Assembly (NCBI GenBank): GCA_032358165.1
Contig: JAALGY010000062.1
Location: forward strand, 1,178,001 to 1,242,000
Source of the DNA: Diplosphaera chodatii
Taxonomy: Eukaryota > Chlorophyta > Trebouxiophyceae > Prasiolales > Stichococcaceae
Direction: 5' to 3'
DNA: 64,000 nucleotides
Of this stretch, positions 35,149-46,762 are shown piece after piece; position 1 is the first letter of the stretch; every line of letters starts with the position of its first letter. Under the pieces are notes generated by a model that did no database searches, had not been told where the DNA came from, and was given only the letters and a program-made list of their open reading frames with translations. A program made the position numbers and the translations under genes.

Positions 35149-38100
35149 TCAGCCCCTGGCGCCCTTGGTGCGGCCCGCTGACTTCATGTAGCGCACGCCG
35201 CAGGCGTTGCACAGGGTCTTGGGGCCGCCCGGCCCCGCCCGCCACACTGGAGTCACCTGCACACATGCAGTCGGCAGAAGTGAGCCGTCATGCGCTGGAT
35301 CAGACCAACTGACACATCGTCCAGGGCCGCATGCCTGCCAGCAGCACGTGCTCGGAGGCGCACAGCAACGACCGGCGGGGCCCCACCTGGGTGTGGCAGC
35401 CCTGGCAGTGCTGGCCCGGCAGCGTGGCGGCCAGGGGCCCCGTGCCGCGGCCGCCGCCGGCGCGCTTGCGGGGGCGCCCCGCGGCGGCGGCCGCCGCCGA
35501 GGCGCTGCGCCCGGAGCCCGCGCGGCGGGCCGGCTTGGCGGCCGACGCGGGGCGCTGCAGGAGGGAGGAGGCGGAGGCGCAGCGGGGCAGCTTGGGCGGG
35601 GGCACCAGGTCCAGCAGGTCCCGCCCCGCCTCCGAGGCCGCGCGCTTGCTGGCGGGCAGCCTGCACGGGGGGACGCGCCCCAGGGTCAGCCAGCAGCCCT
35701 GGGCTCTGGCCAGCTGCGGGGCCGGTCGACGGTCAGCGGCTTCAGACAGCAGGATGAGCAGCGAGAGGTGCTGGGTGGCCGTGCACCAGTCGAGCCATTC
35801 AGCAGCCAGACATGCCTCTGTGGGCTGTGAAGTTGAGACTCACTGGGACAGGCGCGGCGGCGTCTGCTGCGCAAAGGAATGCTGGCGGCGAGCAAAGGAG
35901 TGCGACTCGTCGCCATCCTCCTTGTCTGACGACTCAAAGGTGCTGCCAGCCGACAGCATTTCGGTGCTGCCGCGCCTGCTACCCAGCGACCGCCTGAACA
36001 GGGGGCACACGAAAATCGACAGGGGACCATCAGATGCTACAGTCATGGTCTGCTCCGGCTCGTATGACATGACAGGCTTAGCTTCGGCACGACGAGCTGT
36101 ATCGTATAGGCCAGTGTCGTGCGGCTACATTTGTGTTTCGGACTCATGGCCCACTATGTGGCACTACACGCCGGTACATGGCTGCTGCAGACCTAGCTTC
36201 GGGCAGGTACAGCCACAGTATTCAGCAGATCTGAAGCAGATTGCAGGTGAGATGATGACCACTCAGATCTCAACTCGATGACCAAGGGGAAGTGGTCCTA
36301 CATGAGCATCGAGTAACCACCGGGGGACTGGAGCGGCAGCCCCCGTGAAGCCAACGTGCGCTGGTGGGGCTCAATCGTCTGTCTCACCTTGTAAAGGCGT
36401 CGCCTGCGGACTCCTGGCTGCCAGCGTCCCCATCCTCCAGGGGGACCATCTTCAGCCGCCGCTGGCTCTGGCGCAGCGGCGCAGCCGGCGACGGCAGGGG
36501 GGCAGGGGAGGCCGGGGGCTGTGCAGGCGATGCAGCCGACGCAGGGGACCCAAAGGGGTCCATGCAGCAGATCGACTCTTGCAGCAGGGCTTCCTCCTTC
36601 ACGAGGCTGTGCTGCGACAGCAGCGCATCTGGCACGAGCGTCTCCTCGTCTGTGGCATCATCAGTGGATGTGTCGCCGCCTGCGAACGCCGTCGCCGGCG
36701 CGACTCGCATGTTGCACACGCCGCGGTGCCGATCCTCGCGGTCACACCGCAGCCCCTTGCGGCAGCCACGCCACCTGTGCAGCTGTGTGGGCTGCGTCCA
36801 CTGCACCGCGGCTGCCGAGGCTGCCGACCACGGCTGCACAGGTGTCACGGCGAGCTGAGGCGCTCTGGCCTGCTGCTGCTGCTGCACCGCCCGCATGCGC
36901 ACCCCCAGAACGGGGTGGCGGCAGATCGGGATGCTACTGTCCTGTTCCCAGCTGTCGTCTGAACTTGAGAAGGGGCTCGCCGCGGGCTTGCGCGGTGTGC
37001 CGGCGGCGGCATTGCCCCCGAGGCACGATGCGCTGTCTGCAGTCATTGCCCAGGCCGGCTGCAGCAGCGGCTGCGGGAGCACAGGGCCGCTCAGAACACA
37101 ACTGTCCAGTGAGCTGACGCTGCCGCCCAGGCCGCCGTCATCCTCGACGGCCCATGGGTCCTGCTCCTCAATCTCCTCTGCCTGCAGCTCAAGCTCGTCC
37201 GCCATGCAGGGCACGCCCTGGCCGCCCTCAGACGTGGGCTGTGATGCTGTGGTGAGGTGCCAGGTGCTCGCCTCCGAGTCGTGGCTGGAGGAGGGGTCCT
37301 CTGACAGCAGTGGGAGCTTGGCATCCTGCTGCATGGGAAGTGGTGCGTCAGTGGGAGTCCAACACCAGCTCCGGTTTCTAAGAGACCACCTATACTACCT
37401 AACGAACGGCCTGACACAGGACCCGACTGCGCCGACAATGTTGTGCCGTGATGCCCCGCCCAGAATGGTGTCAACGGCTTGGGTTGGTCTAGAACCAGCA
37501 CGTGGCAAGATCTGAAGGAATAAAAGGCTGATCTCCGCATCGCCGGCTGCGCTCGTCGCAACAGCCAACAACAGCCGCGTTCTGGGATGCTGTGGAGTCA
37601 CTGGCAGACAGGGACGGCGCGTTGTCGCTCGCGCGCCCATCACACTCCTGGCTTGAGGACCACGTGCAAAACGGCCATGTGACAGAAGACCTCGACAATA
37701 CTGAGATATTGCGAGTACTTCACCCAACAGCGACAACATACGGACCAGCTGGAAGGCAAGCAAACGCCCAACAAGGTGTCCGCAAGAGATAGGCTTTCTC
37801 AGTGCTGTGTCCGTGGTGCAGCGCACCAGACGATCGGGCGGCAACCTCACAAACATGCCAGATCAGCCAAGGTCTTCGGACAACCGTGTGAACATCGCCG
37901 CAATGCGCCGATCCTGCGGCGCTATGCAACCAGCTCGAGCGTACTGGGGAACATCAACGCATCAGAGCAGCTTGCGGCGGCGAACAGGACTCGGGCAGCG
38001 CGCGTTCAGCGGCGATTGGAAATATCTGCAGGCTGACCCAGTTGCCGCTGTCCGGACGTCAGCAACTTCTGCACGGCGAGTGAGCGGCAGACCGGTGATC

Positions 38101-38876
38101 CAGCGGCTGCGGACCACATACGAAGCCACACAATGACATCTTGATGCCAAGTGGTGCCCACTGCTGCCCAGCCGTACCGCTGAAGCATCCAAACCTGCCG
38201 TCCGTTGTTTCTGTCTGACACACCGCTCGGGTGGGCAGGAGTGGTTGGCACTGGAGCACGGTGCTGCAGATCCCGTGCCGCCGACACCGCGCGACTGCCC
38301 AGTAACGGGTATGTTGCCCTCCAAACGCACTCGAGTGGGCGACCGCGGGCATGCAGCCACGCGGCCGAATCAGCGTCGAAGTCGGGGAAGCCCGTTCTGT
38401 ATTGCTGGGCGCAGATGTGACCTGCCGCCCTGCCGCAGCAGCAGACTCGGCACCGTGGCACTGGTGCGAGGCAACGACCGTGCAGCTGGCGCGGCGTCTA
38501 CGGGCTTTGGCGCCAATATGCCACATGCTGTCACATGCTGGCTGTGTCTCCAACTTCCTCGCGCATGTCGCTCGCGCATCGTCGGCTAACGGCCGGAGCG
38601 TCCGCAGGCGCCCGGATATGCACTATCAGAGCTACGAGAGACGCTTTGTGGTTGTCTCACCTCGTCGGCAAGCAGGAACTGGCACCCTTTGCCGAGCACC
38701 AGGCTTGGCTCGCTCCCACACGCCTTGGGCAGCTGATGCCAGCTGTTGGCGATCAGGTCGGCGGGCGCAGGCATCGCTGGCAGTGCACTCTCCAGCAGTG
38801 GGCCGGTGGGGCTGACGCGCGGGCTTCGTGCAGGTCCGGGGGAGGTCAAGAGGCTCTGCAGCAGGCTTGCGCGCAT
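35149..38876 (-). CDS. GATA-type zinc finger transcription factor
   Basis: DNA-binding regulator with one C-terminal plant-class GATA finger. Five exons join in phase to about 562 residues: 38876-38661, 37328-36388, 35993-35844, 35660-35387 and 35256-35149. The finger is assembled across the last intron: HCQGCHTQ from exon 4 and TPVWRAGPGGPKTLCNACG from exon 5, spacing C-x2-C-x18-C-x2-C, followed by VRYMKSAGRTKGARG and stop. Upstream is a basic Arg/Ala-rich segment (GRPRKRAGGGRG) that could be a nuclear signal. The long exon 2 is acidic and Ser-rich and contains a separate Cys/His cluster, CRKGLRCDREDRHRGVC (about 36710-36775). Exon 1 (MRASLLQSLLTSPGPARS) is joined on phase, coding-like composition and splice sites only, across a 1.3 kb intron. 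It could belong to another gene, in which case the GATA start would be near 37334. Confidence 0.85.
37335..38660. other. Long putative first intron of the GATA gene, or spacer
   Basis: About 1.3 kb with several open frames on both strands, for example minus-strand frames around 38000-38550 and plus-strand frames around 37780-38140. None has a recognised domain, and the composition does not decide between strands. An additional exon cannot be excluded. Confidence 0.35.
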
Positions 38877-39592
38877 CAGCACATGGTGCCGCGCAGGATG
38901 GTTCGGAGGGCTGTGCCGCTGTGCCGCAACCTGACAGGGGCAATGGTGGTTCACAGACGATAAGGGCATCCGATCTACGCAGAATGTGCTCGCCACAGGT
39001 CGACTGTTCGATGTCTTCGCGCCGCTGGGGACTGTTAGGTTCTAACCCCTGAGATCATGCAAAGCCTCTCACACTGCATCCTCGAGTCGCTCATGTCACG
39101 CACTGCTGTGGGACAGACACTGGGACACCTACACGCGTGTACCTGTCATATGAGTGTCGCATATTTGGGCAATGCACCACACGACAGGCCGCAGAGGGTG
39201 GGCCACATCTAATAAGACGTGGGCCAGCACGCTGCTAGGCTGCTGCGGTTCCTCTCCGGCGCACGAGCGTGGCTGCCAAGCCACCTTGCTGCTTCCAGGT
39301 TGCCTGACACCTGATTCCTACCGTTGCACGATGATAAAACTACAATAAGACGGACACCTTGGGCTTGGAGGCCTACACGTCTACAGCTTTCATACCATGT
39401 CAGCGTGAACACAAAGACTGCACCCGGAAGGTGCAATGCTGCAGGATGAACCAAACCCGACCCAAACCTAACTCATGAGCACAAACCTGAGCCATAAGGA
39501 CAAGGCAACATCGATCGAGAGCCAGTGATCTCCATGTGGACGCGCAAGATTGCTACAGTGTCATCACTGGATCCCGCAACTCATGGCACACC
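38877..39592. other. Intergenic between GATA start and DGAT1 stop
   Basis: About 715 bases, with both flanking genes on the minus strand. Expected content is the GATA promoter and DGAT1 3' UTR. No gene or repeat recognised. Confidence 0.4.
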
Positions 39593-42500
39593 TCAAGCGC
39601 TTGTCGCCACGGAATGGGACTCGACCCATGTGATATAGTACTGCACACGAGAAGAAACAACGGATGTACAGAAGCTTGCGGAACAGCTGCATATGAACAT
39701 CATACAGAGCAAAAGACTCAAACATAGTTCAGCTTGCAGGTTGGCACCAATCAACAGCAAGTACAGGTGGCTCACCAGAATGCATGCCAGCGGCTGGCCC
39801 ACGACGCAAAATGTGCACCAGAACACCAGGTTGCCAGCGTACTCGTTCTTCATCCGCTTGTGCAGGTAGTCCGTGATGTACATGAGTGGCACCTGATGCA
39901 GGGGCACCACTCCGCATTGCAGACATTGTGTTTCAGAGTCGAATGCTCATGCCACTGTCACGATGGCTTGAGAGAAACTCTCGGCAACGATGCAAGTCGC
40001 AAGGTCCACCTGCGACCATGCCCCTGTTCAATGTGTGCACGCATGATAAGAGAGTGCAAAGCTACAGGGAGGTCAACCTGCGACATGATGCCGATGAAGG
40101 ACCAGGCGCGCAGCATGTGCAGCGGCAGGCCGACCAGCAGCTCGTGGAACAACGCTGACACCAGGAACACGATCACGCCGGCCACGTGCTTTGCCATGCC
40201 GGTGCGCATGCACGGGTAGTACACGTGCCGCAGCAGCCACTGCAATGTGGCCAGGTACAAGCTCAGACCCCTAACATGCGATGGGTCAGGCACTTGCAGC
40301 TGGAGCAGGTGTGGGTGTTGCAGGACGTGCACAGTATTTGCGACATGCACACCTTGTGCACCGGCATGTTCCACAGGCGCCAGTAGTCGCCAATTGTGGT
40401 CGCATTCCACCAGTCCTACAGGACAGGGACGCTGCTCAGCAGGATCCCCTAAGCATATGAAGTTGAGACGGAAGATGCAGACCAGCTAATTGCAAACTGC
40501 TGCACAGCAATGAGATCAGCGCGTGGGTGACACCATGTTCACCTTGTAGAACTCGCGGTCGCCGAAACGCAGCACCTCTGCCAGGACGTTGAGCCACACA
40601 TGGAACAGCGTGTAGAACATGACCAGCCAGATGTACAGGGTCGGGATGGCCAGCTTCAGCACCCGCTCCACAATCAGAGCCCAGTTCTGCTCTTTCATGG
40701 GCTTCACAGAGTTGCGAATGGTCGGCTCAATGTACTGTGTACACCCAAGGGTCAGCGTCAGCCGACAGAAATGCTGCTGACACCGGCTTGCTGCATGAAT
40801 TGCAGTGCACGTGCTAGAACAGCACTGCTGCAGAGCTTTGCAAATGCCCCGCACAGCTTGCCGGGTTCACCTGCTCTGCAAGGAACAGCATCAGGCAGAG
40901 GGACAGCCCCAGCTTGAGAAGGTGCCTGCGTGATGGGCACGCTACTCTTCAAACCCTGCATGCCATCTTTGTGACAGATGAAGCTGTGAACGTGCTGCGG
41001 CCGAGCTCAGTGTGTACACTCTGACCCATCCGACCGTGCTCACCAGAGTGTCCATCGCATCCGAAAGCGGGAGGAGCGCGGGTATGTCAGCTGGTACACC
41101 TGCAGATGACGACCACACGTTACCTCACGAGTCGCATCGCATCGCATGCATGTTGGTGGCCATACAGTAGATGTTTGAGACATGTGTGAACCTTGAAGCG
41201 TCAACTCACCAGAGTAGGCGCTGCCAGGAAGTACGCCAGGTTGCCGGCTGTCAGGTTCTCGGGGTAGATGAGCGGGTGTGACACGCCTGGCATCTCGGCC
41301 TGCGGGGTGCCCCGCTCCCCAGCCCGCAGCTGCCCCTCCCGCCGCGCGGTCCTGCGCGCCAACACAGGAGGGGTTGAAGCTCTGACACATGGTGCCCCAC
41401 GTCCCACAGCATGACAGCAGCGCAAGCAGGTCGGGCGCACACCTGAGATCCGAGTTGCAGTGCGCAAAGCTGACCAGCTTCATCCACAGGATGACCGACT
41501 GCAGCGGAGCAGCTGCTGTCAGCACATTCAGCACCAGGGGTGTCGTAACAACTGCACTTGCTGCAGGTGGGATCTCAGCATGGCACTGGCCTGCTCACAG
41601 CACCATCCGTGACAGCACCATGCGACGCACCGTCATGGTGAGCGCGGCAGCGGGCAGCGGGTTGGCCATCGGCGTCTTTGCAACGACAATGCAGGGCACC
41701 GCCAGCGCTGCAGATGTGTTGGCGGCATTCAGCAGAAGCATCATAGCCTCCGTCGCACGCGCCATAGCTTGGCGCTTGCGCTTGGCCGTCGCTGGCGACA
41801 TGTCCTTGTTGCTGCGTGACTTGACTGCCTGCACGACTTGCGTGTCAACCGTATGCCTGAAGCTCTGTCAGGGGTGTCACAGACCGGCATATTTGTCAGC
41901 GGCTTACATCTGTGAGCACAGCCACGATGCAACAGTAGAGTGTGGACGATGGCCCGCAGGCAAGAGCACGGGCTCATCACCTTCCGCTCGAAGTGGACCC
42001 GCAGGGCGCCGAGCTGCTCGATGGCGAGCGCCATGCCCGCAAATGCGAGCAGCGCCGGCCAGCAGCACAGCAGCGGCAGGTTGCCGGCCGGCGGCACCGC
42101 TGCCTTGATGAACGCCACCGGGTTGTACAGCAGCCCGTACTTGAGCAGGTTCTCGATGATGAGGCGGCTGTTGGTGGTCACCAGGATCACGCACCCCAGC
42201 ATCAGCAGCCCTGCGTCGCAAGCAGTTGCATGTGTGACATGCTCATTGATCGAGGTATCACGGCATCATGTCTGCATTTGTGTGCAAAGCGTACCAGACT
42301 GCTGCTGCGTGGCAATGCGCTCTGAGGACAGCAGGCTAGCTCGTGACGACTGGTACAGCGGCGACGATGGCACCATCGGCTGCCGCCTGCAGTGTGACAG
42401 CAAGACAAGATGGCACAGGCAGTCGGTGAGGCAATGGCGGTCAAACCGCAAAGGCTCATTGTCGGCGGACAGTGTTGCCCAGCTTCATATCGCAGCTGCA

Positions 42501-44032
42501 CACAAACCTGTTGGCACGGATCTCATGCCGCATTGGCACCCGCATGGCACCATCCTCATTGGCAGAGGCCTCGCTGTTGTCTGCATGCTGCGATGTGGAT
42601 GTCTGTGGCGCCTGCAGTATTCAGATAGGCGTCTGATAGGTGAAAATCGTCTGCACCCGAAAACTGCTGAGGATGCTAGGGTGCCCGATGGTGTGTTCAA
42701 CAGGCATGCTGATGGGCTCGCACCCGCTCCAGCTTCGAGCTCGCCACATTCCATCGTTGCCGCAGCTCTGGGCTGTCATGCGCCACTGGCTGCTGGCTGT
42801 AGCCTGGCGCTGGTGAGGCGTGTCCCTGCAGCACAGCTGCATGCACTCATGATGCGGACACTCGGCGGCAGCATCCAGCTTGTGTTGGCAACGACCACAC
42901 GCCCAGGCATGCACGACAGCAGCCAGCAATCACCCAGCGGACGTCTGCGCTGCGCAGAGGGCTGCGGCTGCGGGCCTCATCGCTGAGCATGCGGAATTCG
43001 CAGCTTGCTTCCTACACATATAGCATCAAGGAATTTGGGCACATCCCGTGCAGTGCAGCTGGAAGCAGATTGCATGCTGACCGCATTGGCACGGACAAGC
43101 AGCAGGTGCCGCAGCGTGCCTGCAGGGCAGTCATCCAGCGCTGAGCGTCGCCCTGCATCACTGTGCTGACGCGGATGAGGCTGTTGCCAGCACGGTCGAC
43201 CACGCCAAATGTGTAGTGCTTCTGCTTTTTGACACCCTCATACTCGAGTATGCACCCCTGCGTGACCAGAACAAACGCATGTGCCAGCAGCTCACACAGG
43301 GCTCTGCAGATTAGGTCAGACTGCCGTGTCAGCGCAGTGCAAAGCACAACGCTGGCTCACCTGGACCTCGATGTGCCCGCGCGGGTGCTTTGCAGTGTCA
43401 AACTCGGTCTTGTAGTACTGCATGCACAAACGCAATCCATGTGAGTGGCAACTCAACAGATTGCCAGTCAACAGGTGTAGGTACAGCACAGCTTCATGCC
43501 TGGAGCGCGGTGCCATTGAGTGTGAAGAAGCGTGGCTCCCATGTTTGTGACAATATCCCCGAGGCAAATGGCCGATACTTTGCCAAATACCTGAGGCATG
43601 CCAGATACTTGAGGCACGCAGCAAAACAATACCATAATCAGGCAGGACGTCAGCAGCAATTGCAAAGCAGCAGCCTGCTGTAGCAACACCAGCGTGCGCA
43701 CCCGCAGATGCTGACACCAGTGTTGTGCTTCGAGTTGACCTGCAGTAGCAGACGCCGTCTTGCAATCACGAACCACTGGACTCAAATGGAATCAATCGGC
43801 AGCAAGCTGCACTGGCGAAGCAGGCGCGCCCAGCGCGCACCAGTTCCTGCAGGTGCTGGTTGGCATGCCGCAGGTTGTCAAGCTCGGCGGTGGCCTCCTC
43901 GGCTCGCCGCCTCAGCGCTTCCTGCTGCTCCAGCGGCGAGCTGGCGGCATCATTCGCCGGCATGACATCAAGGCTCGTCCCGGTTGAGGCACTCTCAGCC
44001 TCGCTGGCTGGCGCGCGTCGCCGGGAAAACAT
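39593..44032 (-). CDS. DGAT1: Acyl-CoA:diacylglycerol acyltransferase type 1 with N-terminal PH domain
   Basis: ER membrane enzyme of the MBOAT superfamily catalysing the last step of triacylglycerol synthesis. ATG 44032 opens MFSRRRAPASEAESAS, then a heptad-rich coiled coil (EQQEALRRRAEEATAELDNL). A PH domain follows over three exons: YLAKYRPFASGILSQTWEPR and FFTLNGTALQ (43590-43500), YYKTEFDTAKHPRGHIEVQ (43417-43361), then GCILEYEGVKKQKHYTFGVV and DAQRWMTALQAR. The catalytic part reads NSRLIIENLLKYGLLYNP, NTSAALAVPCIVVAKTPMAN, SVILWMKLVSFAHCNSDLR, YPENLTAGNLAYFLAAPTL, YQLTYPRSSRFRMRW, FHVWLNVLAEVLRFGDREFY, DWWNATTIGDYWRLWNMPVH, and FLVSALFHELLVGLPLHML with the catalytic His. The last exon (39640-39593) is YYITWVESHSVATSA and stop. 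The junction after TALQ has a GC donor. The linker between PH and MBOAT (about 42300-43000) is the least certain part. Divergent to the desaturase. Confidence 0.93.
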
Positions 44033-44483
44033 CACGGCACCACCGGATGTGCGCGAGAACGCTGACACACCAAGCAAGCAGTCTACACGCGGCTGTCAGC
44101 ACCCGAGCCTCGAGTGGGCTCTGACTGATGATCCAACATGCCTGAAACCCCGAAACGCAGCGTGTGCTAGTAAGTGCCAGATGGCAACCTGCATTTGATA
44201 CAACAATATTGTGATGCAGTCACTTTAAAAGCAGACTCTGCGTTGCAGTGTTGCATATATATATTTTAGCGCTGACAATCAACTAAGGATGACATGGCAC
44301 CTCGAGGCACATGCCAGGGGATTAACCAGGATATTTTAGGGCTATATATGACACAACGGGGGCCGCAGGCGACTGCAGGCCCCACGCTCGCCCGACCAAC
44401 AAGTTTGAGGTCCCGACCCGCCAGTTCCAGGCGTGGAAGTCAGTGTCTGGGCGATAGAGGGTCGTAGGAGTGCCCAGGCTGCT
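44033..44483. promoter_or_regulatory. Shared divergent promoter of DGAT1 and omega-3 desaturase
   Basis: A 451-base region separating two lipid genes transcribed apart. It holds a TATA-like run (44254-44268, CATATATATATTTTA) and a second, TATATAT, near 44343. A 13-base direct repeat, ATATTTTAGsGCT (s is C or G), occurs at 44261-44273 and 44331-44343, exactly 70 bases apart. Transcription starts cannot be read from sequence. Confidence 0.55.
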
Positions 44484-46762
44484 ATGGCCATGAACCAGGT
44501 CGTCGGCGGCGTGAGGCTGGGCGTGCCAGCGACTGTTGGCCGCCATGCACCGTCCTTGCTGCGCGGTGCAGCAGCAGCACGCAGGCCGTCCAGCCCAACG
44601 CAGCGCCGGAGATGCTGCGGACAGACCTTCGCAGTGCTTGCACCGGCCCCGGTGCAGCAGCCATCGCCGCAGCCGCAGCAGGTGTGTGCCTCCGCTGTCA
44701 CCTGGCCACGCAGGCCCATCAAGCACTTTTTGCGGTCTTCGGCGCGGGGAACGTGCATCGATTGAGAAACAGGCGTTTGCAGTTGCAATGTACGCAGATT
44801 GCTGCAATGGTGCGTGTGGCTGCGGTTTGCCATCGGTCCGCCAGAGGCAGCAGTGTGGTCCTGCAGTCCAGTCCGGTCCTGTAGGTAGCACGCTACCGTC
44901 CACGGCTGGAAACGTGTGTTTCTGTACGTGATCTTTTGCAGGAGGTCGATCTGTCTCAGGCGCCACCGTTCACGCTGGCAGACCTGAAGAATGCCATCCC
45001 TGCACACTGCTTCAAACGCAAGCCCGGACGGTCGATGGCGTACCTCATCAGGGACGTCGCCATCGTTGTTGGCATGGCAGTGGCAGCATACAGCGTCAAC
45101 GCCTGGTGGGCGCCCGGCCATCCCTGTCAGTGTGTATGAGGGTTGTGCCATGCGCTGTACAACAATCACCTGATACTGCAACCTACAGCCTGCGGACGCC
45201 GTGCTTCACAGGTGGGCGTGGCCGCTGTACTGGATGGCGCAGGGCACCATGTTCTGGGCGCTGTTCGTGGTCGGGCACGACTGGTGAGTCCAGTGCCGCT
45301 GCTGCTGGTGAACCCCTTTCCGTGCCGCACTGCTGCTGCATGTGGCTCATGGCTCGCGCACTGACGTGCGACGTCTTGTCGCAGCGGCCACGGCAGCTTC
45401 TCCAGCAACAAGACGCTGAACAACATCGTGGGCAATATCACGCACTCGTCCATCCTGGTGCCGTACCACGGCTGGCGCATCAGCCACCGCACTCACCATG
45501 CCAACCATGGCCACGTGGAGAACGATGAGAGCTGGTACCCCACCTCCAAGTCCACCTACGACAACATGGTGCGCGGCATGCACAGTACGACAACACGAGG
45601 GTGACATGACTGCGACTGCGGGGTTCCCTTGTTAATGAATAGCATTGCATGTGCTGACATGCCTGCCTCTCTGCCGCGCAGGACGCACTGTCAAGGCTGG
45701 GCCGGGTGTCATTCCCGCTGTCCCTGTTTGCGTACCCGTTCTACCTGCTGAACCGCAGCCCGGGCAAGGTCGGGTCGCACTTCGACCCCAAGTGCGACCT
45801 GTTCACGCAGGGAGAGGGCAAGATGGTGAGCGTGTGCTTTGTTTCTGGCATATGTTTGCTCCCCAGTCTCGCAAGTGTGTGAGCCGCTGCATCACCTGGC
45901 AACAAGGCCTTGCAAGATGATGGTGGTCCCATGCCCTGCGCAGATCCAGGAGAGCAACAAGTATTTCGCCGGCATGCTGGCGGTGCTTGCGGGCTGCACG
46001 CTGTGGCTGGGGCCGCTGGCCATGCTGAAGCTGTACGTGGTGCCCTACTGGATCAACGTGGTGTGGCTGGACACCGTGACCTACCTGCACCACCACGGCC
46101 CTCAGGACGAGAATGACAGCGTCCCTTGGTATCGTGGCGAGGTGGGTCATCTGCTGACGTCATGCTGATGTCACCCGGACCAGACATGCCAGCAGCAACA
46201 CGAAACTCTGCCGACCGCAAGCTGCACGCCAGCCGCATGCATGCTTCTCTTATTCGCTGATGATCGTGGCGCAGGAGTGGAGCTACCTGCGGGGCGGCCT
46301 GTCCACGCTGGACCGCGACTATGGCATCTTCAACAAGATCCACCACGACATCGGCACGCATGTGGTGCACCACCTGCTGCCCCAGATCCCGCACTACAAC
46401 CTGTGCGAGGCCACAGAGGCAGTCAAGCCCGTCATGGGCCCGTACTACAGGTGGGTCTTGACGCGCTTGCAGATCTGCATCCTGCGTCCTGTGCGCGGCA
46501 ACACTTGCATGCATGCTGTCGGCGATCATCTCATGGCAATCATTTCATGGTTTTGTACTTGCATAGAATGCTGGCCACATAACCTGCGACAGTTTGTAGC
46601 CTGACGAGTGAGGTCTGCTCCCGCATTAGGGAGCCGGAGAAGTCAAAGGGCCCGATCCCCTTCCACCTGGTGCCGCCGCTGGTCCGCAGCCTGTCATCAG
46701 ACCACTACGTCGCTGACGAGGGCAACATCGTGTACTATCAAGAGGATAAAAAATATTGGTGA
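44484..46762 (+). CDS. FAD7: Chloroplast omega-3 fatty acid desaturase (FAD7/FAD8 type)
   Basis: Membrane di-iron desaturase that inserts the omega-3 double bond into plastid glycerolipid acyl chains. Exon 1 (44484-44681) is a 66-residue Ala/Arg/Pro-rich transit-type leader starting [13 protein letters not shown]. Mature sequence begins [20 protein letters not shown], then [20 protein letters not shown]. Three histidine boxes are intact: HDCGH (split by an intron inside the Cys codon), HRTHH within [15 protein letters not shown], and HVVHH within [19 protein letters not shown]. Further FAD7 landmarks are [64 protein letters not shown] and [14 protein letters not shown]. The protein ends KKYW at TGA 46760-46762. 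The plastid rather than ER (FAD3) assignment rests on the leader and the [16 protein letters not shown] context. Confidence 0.93.

Noticed and set aside
35331..36281. 316-codon plus-strand frame
   Set aside because: Opposite to exons 3 and 4 of the GATA gene, whose frames and phases are consistent; the plus frame is compositionally biased only because of G/C richness.
44251..44268. AT repeat as a microsatellite
   Set aside because: Only a few units; better seen as a TATA-like element because of its position between divergent starts.
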